DNA of 64,000 bases from positions 51,909,526 through 51,973,525 of the forward strand of contig OW387138.1 in the NCBI GenBank assembly GCA_936440205.1. Direction: 5' to 3'. The notes under the pieces are model-generated. The model searched no databases and was not told where the DNA came from. It saw only the letters and a program-made list of their open reading frames with translations. Positions 21,237 to 30,179 of this stretch are shown piece by piece; position 1 is the stretch's first letter; each line of letters begins with the position of its first letter. The position numbers and the translations under genes are program-made. Source of the stretch: Lepidonotus clava. Taxonomy: Eukaryota; Annelida; Polychaeta; Phyllodocida; Polynoidae.

Positions 21237-21538
21237 CGTTTTTAGACACTCAATAGGCAGGCTACATATATGATATTTCTTTTTCTTTTTTCTTTTTTTT
21301 TGAATAGAGGCACGTACTATACACATACTGTACACACGTTTTTTAACGCATTTTTTAACGCATTTTACACATTTTAAGATATTCAATAGGCAGGCTGGAA
21401 CGTACTTATCACGTACTTATCACGTACTTATCACTTATATTACATGCATTTTTACACGCATTTTTACATGCATTTGATACGTTTTTAGATTCACTGTAGG
21501 TAGGGCTATATGATTGTTTGGGTGGGGCATATGCTTAC

Positions 21539-22134
21539 CTGGTGGGAGGTAGTCTGGGTCCTCCATGTCAAAATCATGGAAATTTACGTGGGCGGATGCC
21601 TCTGGAGGATTTTCTGACGGATCCGGAGGATTTTCTGACGGGTCATCTTCTCTGTACACGTGCACCCCATACACCTAGACTCTTTCTCTTTAAGAAGAGG
21701 AGAAAGGTTTCCCCTCATCCTCTTGAAGCACACCTTTCACTCCTTATTATACTTATGCTTGGTTCATTTGGTGAGGGATTTTGTTTCAAGAAGAAGAGGA
21801 CATACATGCACCCCCTGGTGGTTTACATCAATACTAAACCTCTATGCTTCAAGCAGAAAACCTCACCTTATAAGCCTCATGTGAGGTATAACAGGGAGAA
21901 TCTTTGCTCTTAAAGAGGAAGAGGGGAAACCTTCCTCTTCCTCTTAAAGAGAAAGAGTCTAGGTGTATGGGGTGCACCAATGATGGTAGGGCTGGCGGGA
22001 GGGGAGTGGTCCCAAAAGACGTCGGGCGCCTCAAAAACGTCCAAAAGTCCGTTTAGGTCCGTTTCACTAACGTCCGAGTCGAACATTAGCATTTCCCTGA
22101 TTTGGGTGTCTGTTAGCTCCATACTGAACGTCAT
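21539..22134 (-). CDS. Crypton exon 1 (acidic N-terminal domain), split by a MITE
   Basis: It starts at 22,134; an inner Met, MELTDTQIREMLMFDSD, may be the true start. An acidic, Pro-rich stretch follows with FWDHSPPASPTIIG up to the MITE at 21,660-21,977. Beyond it come REDDPSENPPDPSENPPE, with a 6-residue tandem repeat, and FHDFDMEDPDYLPP at the donor. The family usually has such a variable acidic N-terminal region before the recombinase. The MITE changes the frame unless it is removed. Confidence 0.55.
21660..21977. mobile_element. 318-bp MITE with about 55-bp terminal inverted repeats
   Basis: The left end GTGCACCCCATACACCTAGA is matched in reverse by the right end at 21,958-21,977. The match continues inwards through CTCTTTCTCTTTAAGA-like sequence and GGGGAAACC for about 55 bases. 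The middle is non-coding. It lies in Crypton exon 1. No clear target duplication could be chosen. Confidence 0.75.
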
Positions 22135-22436
22135 TTCCGACGTTTCCGACGTTTTTAACGGACTTTTCCGACGTTTTTAGTTATCTTGTGGATTTGTTTT
22201 GGTCGTCTGACTTGTTCTGAAAGGGCCGCGTCCGGCTCACATGACCAAATCCGCGCTTATCATTGGTCCGTTAATTAGGTCGGCGTAAGGTCAATGTCAG
22301 GTCAGAGGTCAAACTCTCTGTGTGTACATGAATTCTGATTGGTTTAAACTAGGTCGCACTACTTTTCCGTATCTGTAGAGTGTACAGATACGGAATCTGT
22401 ATCTGTACACTCCGCGCTGTCACTGTATGCCTATTT
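22135..22436 (-). promoter_or_regulatory. probable Crypton 5' flank
   Basis: Non-coding. Near the start codon the word TTCCGACGTTT is repeated three times. Further up there is an imperfect palindrome CCGTATCTGTAGAGTGTACA followed by GATACGG (22,367-22,393). A LINE fragment begins at 22,437. I call it regulatory only from position. Confidence 0.25.
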
Positions 22437-23095
22437 AGCAATTCCGAAAAAGTATAATAAAACAGCATCATATCTCCTGAGATCCCTTTGTGCCACTTGA
22501 ATGTATTTTGGATTTAGTCTCCTTTTAAACATGTAATTTAAAGTGAGCATTCTCCTTCTGTCTTCCACATATACTATCCTACCATCTTTCTGTAATTCTG
22601 TCACATTACTTCTGTTTCCTCTACTCATACAGATTCTTAAACTCCTATTTTGTAATTTTTGTAACTTATCTTTTGTTTTAGCACTGATGTTATTACAAAA
22701 ATTAATGTTGACATAGTCAAAATAGGGGCTTATCTTACTTTTGAAGATAGTGAGAGATTGCTTCTCAGTAATGTAACATCTGATCTTGGACAAAATATAG
22801 TTTTCATGTGCAGGCTTTTCAAACGTAAGACCATGGTCCAGTTTCACACCCAGATAATTGAAATCGTTGACATATTGTAACTGTACATCATCAATAAAAG
22901 TGTCATGTAGTCCCACATTTTAAAGCATATTTTTGGTGCCAAAGACCATCATTTTGGTCTTCTTGATATTTATCGTCAAACGATTTATGTCACACCAATT
23001 TTTTAAAAAGCCCAGATCCAACTTCACATTATTATGGGCTACAGACTCATATTTATGGGTGGAGTAAATGACCGTATCATCGGCATATAATTTCA
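22437..23095 (-). pseudogene. LINE reverse-transcriptase C-terminal part (element B)
   Basis: The reverse strand reads YADDTVIYS (RT motif with the two Asp, 23,074-23,090), then RLTINIKKTKMMVFG, FNYLGVKLDHGLTF, KISPYFDYVNINF, KLQKLQNRSLRICM and VAQRDLRRYDAV. This is a CR1/L2-like LINE thumb and C-terminal region, cut before its 3' end. It follows directly after the SGNH domain of an ORF1 (23,077-23,623), so the endonuclease and most of the reverse transcriptase are missing between them. Confidence 0.8.
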
Positions 23096-23623
23096 CTGAT
23101 GTTCAGGCCCTTTTTTTTGTGAGTTAAGTCCGCATGGGCCGGGCTCAGCACGCCATGATAGTCATTCTTCTCTGTTATATACTCGTTGATCCTTATAATC
23201 GGATTGTTAATGATATGTTGATGGTATTCAAACTGATCCCCTCTATAACGGATGTAGGTGTGTATTGACAGACCGATCAGTTCGCAAACAATTACAATCC
23301 TTGCGTAATGGGAACAGTCGGAGCCTGGTGACATAGTATTCACGGACCCTATCCCCTACCTTCTGAGACCAGTTATGATATTTAGGAACAATGTTGAACA
23401 AGCCCCTCCTAACGGTTAAGTTATTTACTCCTGTGGACAGGTAAATCAGGTCAAAAGTTCTATTACCAAGTTGTTCTATACCTGCAGTTACCGTCTCACT
23501 GATTGTTGTGCCTGAAAAGGCCATTGCCTCTGCAATAAAGCTTGTGAATTCCGTATCAAGTGAATGTACCCGGAGATTAAAAGCATGTCCCCTGGAATCC
23601 GTCAATATCAGAATGTTCCTCAT
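23077..23623 (-). pseudogene. LINE ORF1 with SGNH-esterase domain (element B)
   Basis: It begins with the nucleophile block of an SGNH/GDSL hydrolase (NILILTDSRGHAF), then FSGTTISETVTAGIEQLGNR and FDLIYLSTGVNNLTVRRG, as in esterase-bearing ORF1 proteins of CR1-like LINEs. A frame change separates this from VIVCELIGLS and PIIRINEYITEKND, the later part of the domain. The final Asp-x-x-His block is not reached, because the sequence passes into the reverse transcriptase of element B. Element A is inserted directly upstream. Confidence 0.7.
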
Positions 23624-23636
23624 GGTATAAATACCT

Positions 23637-24208
23637 ATTTCTTTTTTTTTTAAATAAGTTTATTTATCCTGAAGATACAAGTTAGCATGAATGCTAGTTT
23701 TCATTGATCTCCAGCAATACAAATTCAGTTGTTTGATAATCAATCAATATATAATTTATAATCACACGACGGACAAGTTTACACATACATAAACATACCA
23801 AAATTACGAAACAATTTACAATTTCCCATTTCCCAAAGACAATCCCCTTTTTACCCAAATTTACAAACTATGTCCCCTACAGTTCAATCCATCAGAGGAT
23901 AATAAGAAATAATATAACCATTACAAAGAGGATGGGCTTAATCATCCTACCTATAAACAAATTATAATATATACACTAACATAATTTTGACGACACAGAT
24001 CCAATCACTCCACCTACAAGATACATAAGTATTTCAATTCCATTATGTTTCCAATAGGTAATGATCATCACATTCGGTTCAGAACTACATAACACAGAGT
24101 ACAGGTACAAGTAGGGACAATATGGAAAACATAGATTAGATTGAAATTTCTATAATGTAACAATGTATATCAGATACGGACTACAAACGTCCAGTAAGCA
24201 GATTACCA
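23637..24208 (-). other. 3' untranslated region of LINE A
   Basis: Non-coding 570 bases after the ORF2 stop. The last bases before the poly-A are, on the plus strand, AAATAAGTTTATTTATCCTG (23,652-23,671). Very similar ends close element C (17,274) and element I (60,000), so this is probably the signal by which the reverse transcriptase recognises the RNA. Confidence 0.6.
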
Positions 24209-27121
24209 TTACACATAATTTAAGACATGCATCTTGAGAGAATTTCTAGTATGATTTTTAAATCCATCAATAGTAGGAAGTAAGCGCACTTCAACCGGAA
24301 GATTGTTCCATGCAATTGCACCCTGATAGAGGATACTTCTCTCAAATGCTTTATTGTTACTGTATACTTCCTTAAAAATAGTAGCATCGTATCTACGAAG
24401 TTCTCTTTGTGGCATAGTCACATATTTAACTATAAATTGTCTATCATATACAAAATTCAAAAGATGTGCAAGTCTTCTCTCGTGTAATAAGTTAATATTA
24501 CAGTCGTAGTGTAATCTATTTACATTACATCTATTGTTCCTATTTAGGGCAAGGCGTAGCCCTCTATTTTGGAGCTTCTGTAATTTTTCAGTGGTTTTAC
24601 TAGAAATATTTAGTAGGAACAGGTCTCCATAGTCAAAATAGGGAAGGATTTTACTTTTGTATATAGTAAGCGCTTGTTCAAGAGAGGCGTATTTCCTTAC
24701 CCTAGATAAATTATACAATCTGTGTACTACCTTTTTAATACACTCCTTAGCATGTGACTCAAAAGTCATTTTACTATCAAGTCGTACACCTAGATATGTA
24801 AATTCCTTAACATAGTGAAGTACATGATTATCAATCTCGATATCATAGAATTCAGCTTTTTTAATCATTTGTTTGCTACCAAAGATCATCATTTTGGTTT
24901 TCAAACTATTTATCGTCAGTCTATTCTCTTGACACCAAGTAAATAAAACGCTTAAATCATTCTTAACATATGCATGAGCAGTTGCCTCATTCTTGTCAGA
25001 TTTATACAGAACGGTATCATCTGCGTAGAAATGAATATCTGTATACAAAAGATGATTAGATAAGTCATTTATATACAATAAGAACAAAAGGGGACCCAGA
25101 ATGGATCCCTGGGGCACCCCACATATTATTCTTTCACTTGATGATGTGACATTATTTGCAGTACATTTCTGGGAGCGATTTGTTAGGTAATGGTCAATCC
25201 ATGTCCTAGTATGTGCTGAAAAACCAAATGTGACTAATTTCTTTTTAAGTATTTCATGGTTGACCGTATCGAAGGCCTTGGTAAGATCTATAAAACATGC
25301 TATGGTATATCTTTTATTATTCAGGTTCAATAATATATCATCAGTAAATTCAGCTACAGTTTTTAATGTTGACTTCTTTTTCCTGAATCCTCCTTGTTTC
25401 TGATCCAAGAGTCCATTCTGTTCCAAATAATTTGACAATTGTGTATGGGCTAATCTTTCCGCAATCTTCCCAGGTAAGGGCAGTAATGAGATGGGTCTAT
25501 AATTGTTAACACAAGCTTTATCTCCACCCTTATATAAAGGTATAACATTTGCTATTTTCCAAACATCTGGAAAAATACATGTATGGAAAGATAAATTATA
25601 CATAAATGTTAGCTGAGGAATCAATTCCAGAAAAGCATCCTTTAAGATCCTGGAAGACAAGTTTGGAACAGAGGAGGACTTATAAATATCAATAGCTTTA
25701 ACTGCTATACGTACTTCCTGCTCATTTGTGGATAGATCATCCATGTAAGCTTTGGGTACATACGGGTAGTCATGGATATCAATCGGGAGTTTAATTTTGT
25801 CAGATAAGTTGATCCCTATATTAACAAAAAAATTATTAATATAGTCTGCTGTTTTATGAATAGGGATTGATTCCTTATTTGTATTGTCCAGCAAATTTAT
25901 CAGATTCGCAGTACCTTTTTTAGGAGTTAAGATGTTCAATTTGTCCCAGAATTTTTTGGGTGATGGCTCATCATTTTCCAGAACATCTTGTATAAAATTT
26001 CTTTTTGCATTACGTACAGCAGTCAAGGAGTCATTTCTTAGTCTTTTTGCATAAGCAATATCAGCATTATCACTCGATTTTTTTGCCTGTTTCCAAGCCA
26101 AGTCTTTATCATGAATTAACTCTAATAACTCATTTGTTATCCAGTCCTCCTTTTTGGCCTTAACATAAAATGATTTTAATGGACACATTTCATCAATGTA
26201 AAGTTCAATCACATGCTTCAGAAAATTCCAACACTTGCTCGGACAGTCAAGAAGCCAATAATCATCCCAGTTATGTAGTGATAAATTTAAACAAAATTGC
26301 TGGCAATCACATAACCTATATGATCTCCCATGGAACCTATGTTTGTGGTTAGTACTTTTGGTTTTCTTTTTAGAAATAAAGACTATTTCGTGATCACTTA
26401 ATAGTATATCCATTACGCCCGAATCAGAAACATCTTCAGAGTTAGTATAAATCAGGTCCAAACAGCTGTCTTTCCTAGTAGGACGTTCAATATATTGTTT
26501 TAAGTTAGTAAATTGTTCAAATTGGGTGAGTAGCCTAAAAGGTTCTGATTTTTTGTCTAGATAATTTATATTTATATCACCCAAAATAAATATTTCATTA
26601 TTACCAGTGGTAATATCATTTACAGATTCAGTGAGGTAGTCACAAAATAATTTAACACTTCCCGCAGGAGGTCTATAGATAATACCCACAATAAAATCCT
26701 TAGACTTATCCCTACATATTCTAAGCCACATGCATTCAATATAAGAACAGCTCATATTGTACTGATCGTAGTCAGTGGTTGAGAACCCCATATCCTCACA
26801 AATATAGGCACCAATACCACCTCCTGTCTTACAGAGTCCAGTTTCCCTATGGTTCCATGTCCTATCAAATCTAATAAGGTTATAGCCAGGTATCTCAATC
26901 ATACAATCAGGGATAGAATCATTTAACCAAGACTCACTAAAAGTAAATATATCAAATTTCAAATCAATAATTTGTAATTTCACAAGATCAAATTTATTCT
27001 TGATACTCTGAAGGTTTAAATGTGCTAAATGTACTCCACGTTTAAGTGTTGGATGATCATTCATTATTATAATGCCAATATCCCCGGTGAGTAGTGGGTC
27101 TGTGTATAAAAAACAAAACAA
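24209..27121 (-). CDS. LINE ORF2: endonuclease and reverse transcriptase, intact 970 codons
   Basis: The endonuclease covers residues about 30-260: HLNLQSIKNKF, FTFSESWLND (catalytic Glu), GGGIGAYICED, IYRPPAGS, FILGDININYLD and LSDHEIVFIS. The reverse transcriptase covers about 480-760: VIPLYKGGDKACVNNYRPIS, QGGFRKKKSTL, CFIDLTKAFDTVNH (motif A), GVPQGSILGPLLFLLYINDL (motif B) and HFYADDTVLYKS at about residue 699 (motif C). The thumb and C-terminal part follow to NYV. It nicks target DNA and copies the RNA there. The pattern fits CR1/L2-like clades. The start may be Met 1 or Met 20. All visible catalytic residues are present. Confidence 0.92.
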   Translation of the reverse strand: MFCFLYTDPLLTGDIGIIIMNDHPTLKRGVHLAHLNLQSIKNKFDLVKLQIIDLKFDIFTFSESWLNDSIPDCMIEIPGYNLIRFDRTWNHRETGLCKTGGGIGAYICEDMGFSTTDYDQYNMSCSYIECMWLRICRDKSKDFIVGIIYRPPAGSVKLFCDYLTESVNDITTGNNEIFILGDININYLDKKSEPFRLLTQFEQFTNLKQYIERPTRKDSCLDLIYTNSEDVSDSGVMDILLSDHEIVFISKKKTKSTNHKHRFHGRSYRLCDCQQFCLNLSLHNWDDYWLLDCPSKCWNFLKHVIELYIDEMCPLKSFYVKAKKEDWITNELLELIHDKDLAWKQAKKSSDNADIAYAKRLRNDSLTAVRNAKRNFIQDVLENDEPSPKKFWDKLNILTPKKGTANLINLLDNTNKESIPIHKTADYINNFFVNIGINLSDKIKLPIDIHDYPYVPKAYMDDLSTNEQEVRIAVKAIDIYKSSSVPNLSSRILKDAFLELIPQLTFMYNLSFHTCIFPDVWKIANVIPLYKGGDKACVNNYRPISLLPLPGKIAERLAHTQLSNYLEQNGLLDQKQGGFRKKKSTLKTVAEFTDDILLNLNNKRYTIACFIDLTKAFDTVNHEILKKKLVTFGFSAHTRTWIDHYLTNRSQKCTANNVTSSSERIICGVPQGSILGPLLFLLYINDLSNHLLYTDIHFYADDTVLYKSDKNEATAHAYVKNDLSVLFTWCQENRLTINSLKTKMMIFGSKQMIKKAEFYDIEIDNHVLHYVKEFTYLGVRLDSKMTFESHAKECIKKVVHRLYNLSRVRKYASLEQALTIYKSKILPYFDYGDLFLLNISSKTTEKLQKLQNRGLRLALNRNNRCNVNRLHYDCNINLLHERRLAHLLNFVYDRQFIVKYVTMPQRELRRYDATIFKEVYSNNKAFERSILYQGAIAWNNLPVEVRLLPTIDGFKNHTRNSLKMHVLNYV

Positions 27122-27232
27122 ATTATGTACATACTAGAAATCCAATAAAGAAATTTAGAACAACCTGACCTATTCAATCGCATAAAATGCGTGTTCGGTC
27201 CTATACACATGGATAATAGCTTGATGTCTCTC

Positions 27233-28626
27233 ATTAATTTCTGCTTGATTTATGTGATCACACTGCCAGTATAATTCCCACAGCGCGGCTTCAGCTGCGC
27301 TTGACCTCTCCTTGCATCATATAGGGTATAACCCGATCCATATACGGGGTCAAGTGTTGCTTCCTAAAATTGGTTTGCTTTGCACTTTCTCAATTTTTCC
27401 CTGGCCTCTTCATTTTGTTCAAACTTTTTCTCCATGCTTCTCTTGACTACCGCTTTTTGGTCCTGCACCGATCTGTTTGGCATTCTTTTAATCTTTTTGC
27501 TCATAGCTTTAATTTTATATGGATTTCTCTCATTGAGAACCTGGGATGCAATCACCATGTCCCCATTTTCTTTTGCCTCGGTATATACTATTAATTGTTC
27601 GCAGCAGGAGAAGTTTTCACCATCCGATTCAATGTGACATTCACTCAAGTTGCTGAGGGGGGAACAATGACTGGCGAATGCTACCCCATCTTTTGTTACT
27701 ATCGTAGAAATCTGATCGAATTTGATGCCTAATGGGAGGTCATGAAATTCCTCTCTTATATATATTTGACCATTTGATTCAATGTAGTTACCGCGCATGA
27801 TAGAAGACACATTGTCCATTTTGGATGCTACTGAATGGATCATCTGTACCTCTTTATATGCTAGCATTTGGTCTTCGGTCAGGTCATTTGACATGGATAG
27901 GTTTTTGAATTTTAGTGATTGTTCAATTCTATTTAGGCCTCTGAAGAGATCCCCTTTTTGCAGACGTGTGGCGCAGTATGATTTAATAGGCCTCGGCCGG
28001 TCCCGGGCCCCCTGTTGGCCCTGGTCATTCGTCACGGTTGGGTTGTCCCTGCCCTGTTTACCTTCTGCCCCACCAGCTTTTGGCCTGTTGTCAATTCTGA
28101 CCGCTTCTTGAGTGTTGATATATGAAAGTGCACACTGACCTGCATTTACTTGATTTAGCAATTCATTTAGGGTTTCGTGTATCTTCTCATTTTCGGATTC
28201 AGGGACTCCCCTAATGATAATATTCTAACCTCTTTTCTAATCTTTTGCCTTCTCTGACTCTTCATAGAGAGACTTATCACACTGCTGTAAAGCCTCAATC
28301 TTCCTATTTGCCGAGTTTAACTGGTATTTTTAGTCAGCGTTTTGTCGCATGTATTCAGTTAACTTGTCATTTAGTTCATTGAAGTTTTCATCACCCTTAT
28401 TTTTCAGCTCAGCAATGTTGGACTTCATTTTCGTTATATCGGTATTAATGTTTCTCATACCTTTGCATAGCTCTTGTAACGTCTCATTTTCATTGACTTC
28501 TGTACTTTATTCTTCATTTTCTGCATCGGTACTTAGCCCTTGTTCAGTCTGTGTCACTGTGTCTTAGAGACCGTTGAGATCCGGGAGAACCTCCTTTTTT
28601 GTTTTTTTCCTGTGTTTTGGAGGCAT
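27233..28626 (-). pseudogene. LINE ORF1: L1-ORF1p-like RNA-binding protein fused to NADAR domain, with in-frame stops
   Basis: The start is ATG at 28,626 (MPPKHRKKTKKEVLPDLNGL). A coiled coil (ETLQELCKGMRNINTDITKM) follows, then an RRM-like part (NIIIRGVPESENEKIHETLN, later RPRPIKSYCATRLQKGDLFR) and a C-terminal domain as in L1 ORF1p. From about 27,640 a NADAR domain is clear: HCSPLSNLSE, DGENFSCCEQLIVYTEAK, GDMVIASQVL, PYKIKAMSKKIKRM and KRSMEKKFEQNEEAREKL. After a TAG it continues as EATLDPVYGSGYTLYDARRG. NADAR proteins hydrolyse ADP-ribose or related N-glycosidic bonds. Six in-frame stops (three TAA, three TAG, no TGA) and no frame change are seen. Confidence 0.75.
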
Positions 28627-28744
28627 GTCCTATTGATCTTCTGGTTCAGAGTACATTTATAAATCATAATATCACGTATTTCGGTCCGATCTTGCAGTGA
28701 GATACGTTTTTTTCAGTACATTACCAGGAGCTGCAAGCGACAGG

Positions 28745-29885
28745 TGTGTTTACATGTGCGCCATTTACATAAAAAAAATGATATGAGGAATGTGAAGGTG
28801 ATCAAATGGTGTGATGAACCCCATACTCATTCAAATGAGGGGTTACATGTAATTGATCAGAACTCAATAGCTAAAAATAATTATGAGGTGTTGCCAGTGT
28901 TTATGCCCAAACCCCTATATGTTGTAGATGAAATGAGAACAAGTACTATTTATATCTTGTGATGGACTCGATCAGAAACTTTTAATTATCTCTTAAGGAA
29001 ATGTCCAATGTTCTGTGATATATGTGGATACTGCTTCAATCAGCAAATATTTCAAGTGATCAAATATACCAATATTCTTTTTATATAAGAAAGGGGGGGG
29101 GGGGTATAGGATCGGAGTCAAGCACATTTACCAAGCAATAATATATATCCTCTCAGTCCAGGCAAACACCTAAGACTGGGTATCACATAGAGATTTAGTA
29201 AATACAAATTAGACACTTTTACAAAAGGAACACTCAGGCATATAAGTATAAGATGAGCTTCGTATGGTTCTATCAAGTGATTTTCCTGAGGATTATAGTT
29301 TAACATTGTATAATTACAAGTATCACATTATATTTACTATGCAACCAGCTAAACCTTTAACTTTAAATGGTATTCTACTACCTCCAACAAGGTTGTAGCT
29401 TACACAATACAAATATCACATCATATGATCTACGGTAACCAACTGATTATGTCCACAAATGCGTGAGAAGTAATATTTCAGCAGTCTGGTGGGGGAAATC
29501 ACCATAAATTATCAAAAATTACATCATCTTGAGTCAAGGTTTCGTGTACTGACCATCTAGTCAAATCAGTTTAGATTGTTGACAGTCTCTTCAACAAGCT
29601 ACAAACACAAGGGATATATTTATGGAGTCATAGAGAAAAGTTCTTGTAGAATAAGTCTCTCAGTTGAGGGTCATCCACTGGGTAATCCAGGCAAGTAAGT
29701 CAAAGCGTCGTCTCACCTATCCTTAAGTAGTCTCTATTGCTGACTGGTCACAGTCAGCTGATCTAGTGGAGTCCTAAACTAATATGCCATATACAAATAT
29801 ATTAAAGATGTGTTAAGTTTCAGAAACAAGCTGGGGGCAAAAGTTGGCCTAGCAGCCATTCCGATGCCAACAACTTAATCTACAT
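28745..29885. other. non-coding stretch, no gene recognised
   Basis: I see only short open frames without protein-like pattern. The stretch has a 12-base G run (29,093-29,104) and mixed A+T-rich sequence. It may be part of an older unclassified repeat. Confidence 0.3.
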
Positions 29886-29887
29886 AG

Positions 29888-30165
29888 TTAGTTCACTTCC
29901 CTGCTTATGAGCATTGCCAGCCAAGATGGGCAAACTTCTTTGCCCAAAATTGTTGAATTATATGCCCCGGGTGGAAGCCATCGATGAGGTAGTGGTCTAG
30001 AATGTACTTGTCCTCCTCTTGTTGTGCCTTCTTTTGTGAACCTTTTTCCCGAGCCATACGGACGGTACCCAGTTCCTGCTGTTTATCTCCGTAATTTCAT
30101 CGTTGATCCTCACTATAGCACAATCCAGGATACGCTGGTTGACCAGGTTGTAGTCCTCCGTGAGC
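29888..30165 (-). pseudogene. LINE ORF1 SGNH-esterase C-terminal fragment
   Basis: The reverse strand reads NQRILDCAIVRINDEITEIN and then, in another frame, DKYILDHYLIDGFHPGHIIQ. The second holds Asp-Gly-Phe-His-Pro, the last catalytic block of SGNH hydrolases. The first is close to RAVVRINEYITEMN of the ORF1 at 37.86-38.27 kb. It is a relic of another esterase-type LINE ORF1 with at least one frame change and no other LINE parts next to it. Confidence 0.55.
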
Positions 30166-30179
30166 ATATAATGGACTTA

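Larger units (their letters stand above)
20641..21538 (-). other. Crypton intron with minisatellite
   Basis: On the reverse strand the intron starts GTAAGC and ends CTATCAACTTTCAG. Exon 1 ends in CCA CCA G and exon 2 begins AT ACT GAT, which gives Pro-Pro-Asp-Thr-Asp and stays in frame into the acidic repeat. Nearly all of the intron is simple repeat: the 14-bp minisatellite at 20,881-21,236 and related A+T-rich runs to 21,480. Confidence 0.75.
19398..22134 (-). mobile_element. Crypton (tyrosine-recombinase DNA transposon), internally deleted
   Basis: One gene on the reverse strand fits a Crypton of the type related to animal ZMYM/QRICH1/KCTD1 DUF3504 proteins. Exon 1 starts at 22,134 and ends at a GTAAGC donor (exon end 21,539). 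Intron 20,641-21,538 ends with TTTCAG, and exon 2 continues to 19,398. The reading phase agrees across the splice. The element carries a MITE in exon 1 and a minisatellite in its intron. The recombinase lacks its middle, so the copy is dead. Upstream sequence to about 22,436 is probably its promoter and 5' untranslated region. Confidence 0.75.
23637..28740 (-). mobile_element. nearly full-length LINE (element A, CR1/L2-like) with NADAR ORF1
   Basis: One element on the reverse strand. It has a 5' untranslated region from about 28,740, ORF1 at 28,626-27,233, ORF2 at 27,121-24,209, a 3' untranslated region, and a poly-A end (poly-T at 23,640-23,651). ORF2 is fully open, so the element is recent or was recently active, while ORF1 has six in-frame stops. 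It is inserted at the start of the SGNH ORF1 of element B. I could not fix a target-site duplication because the 5' end is not sharp. Confidence 0.8.

Noticed and set aside
28744-28962. 72-codon frame with MRNVKVIKWCDEP
   Set aside because: No recognisable family, no neighbours that make sense, and its first residues resemble the SGNH ORF1 start only by chance.
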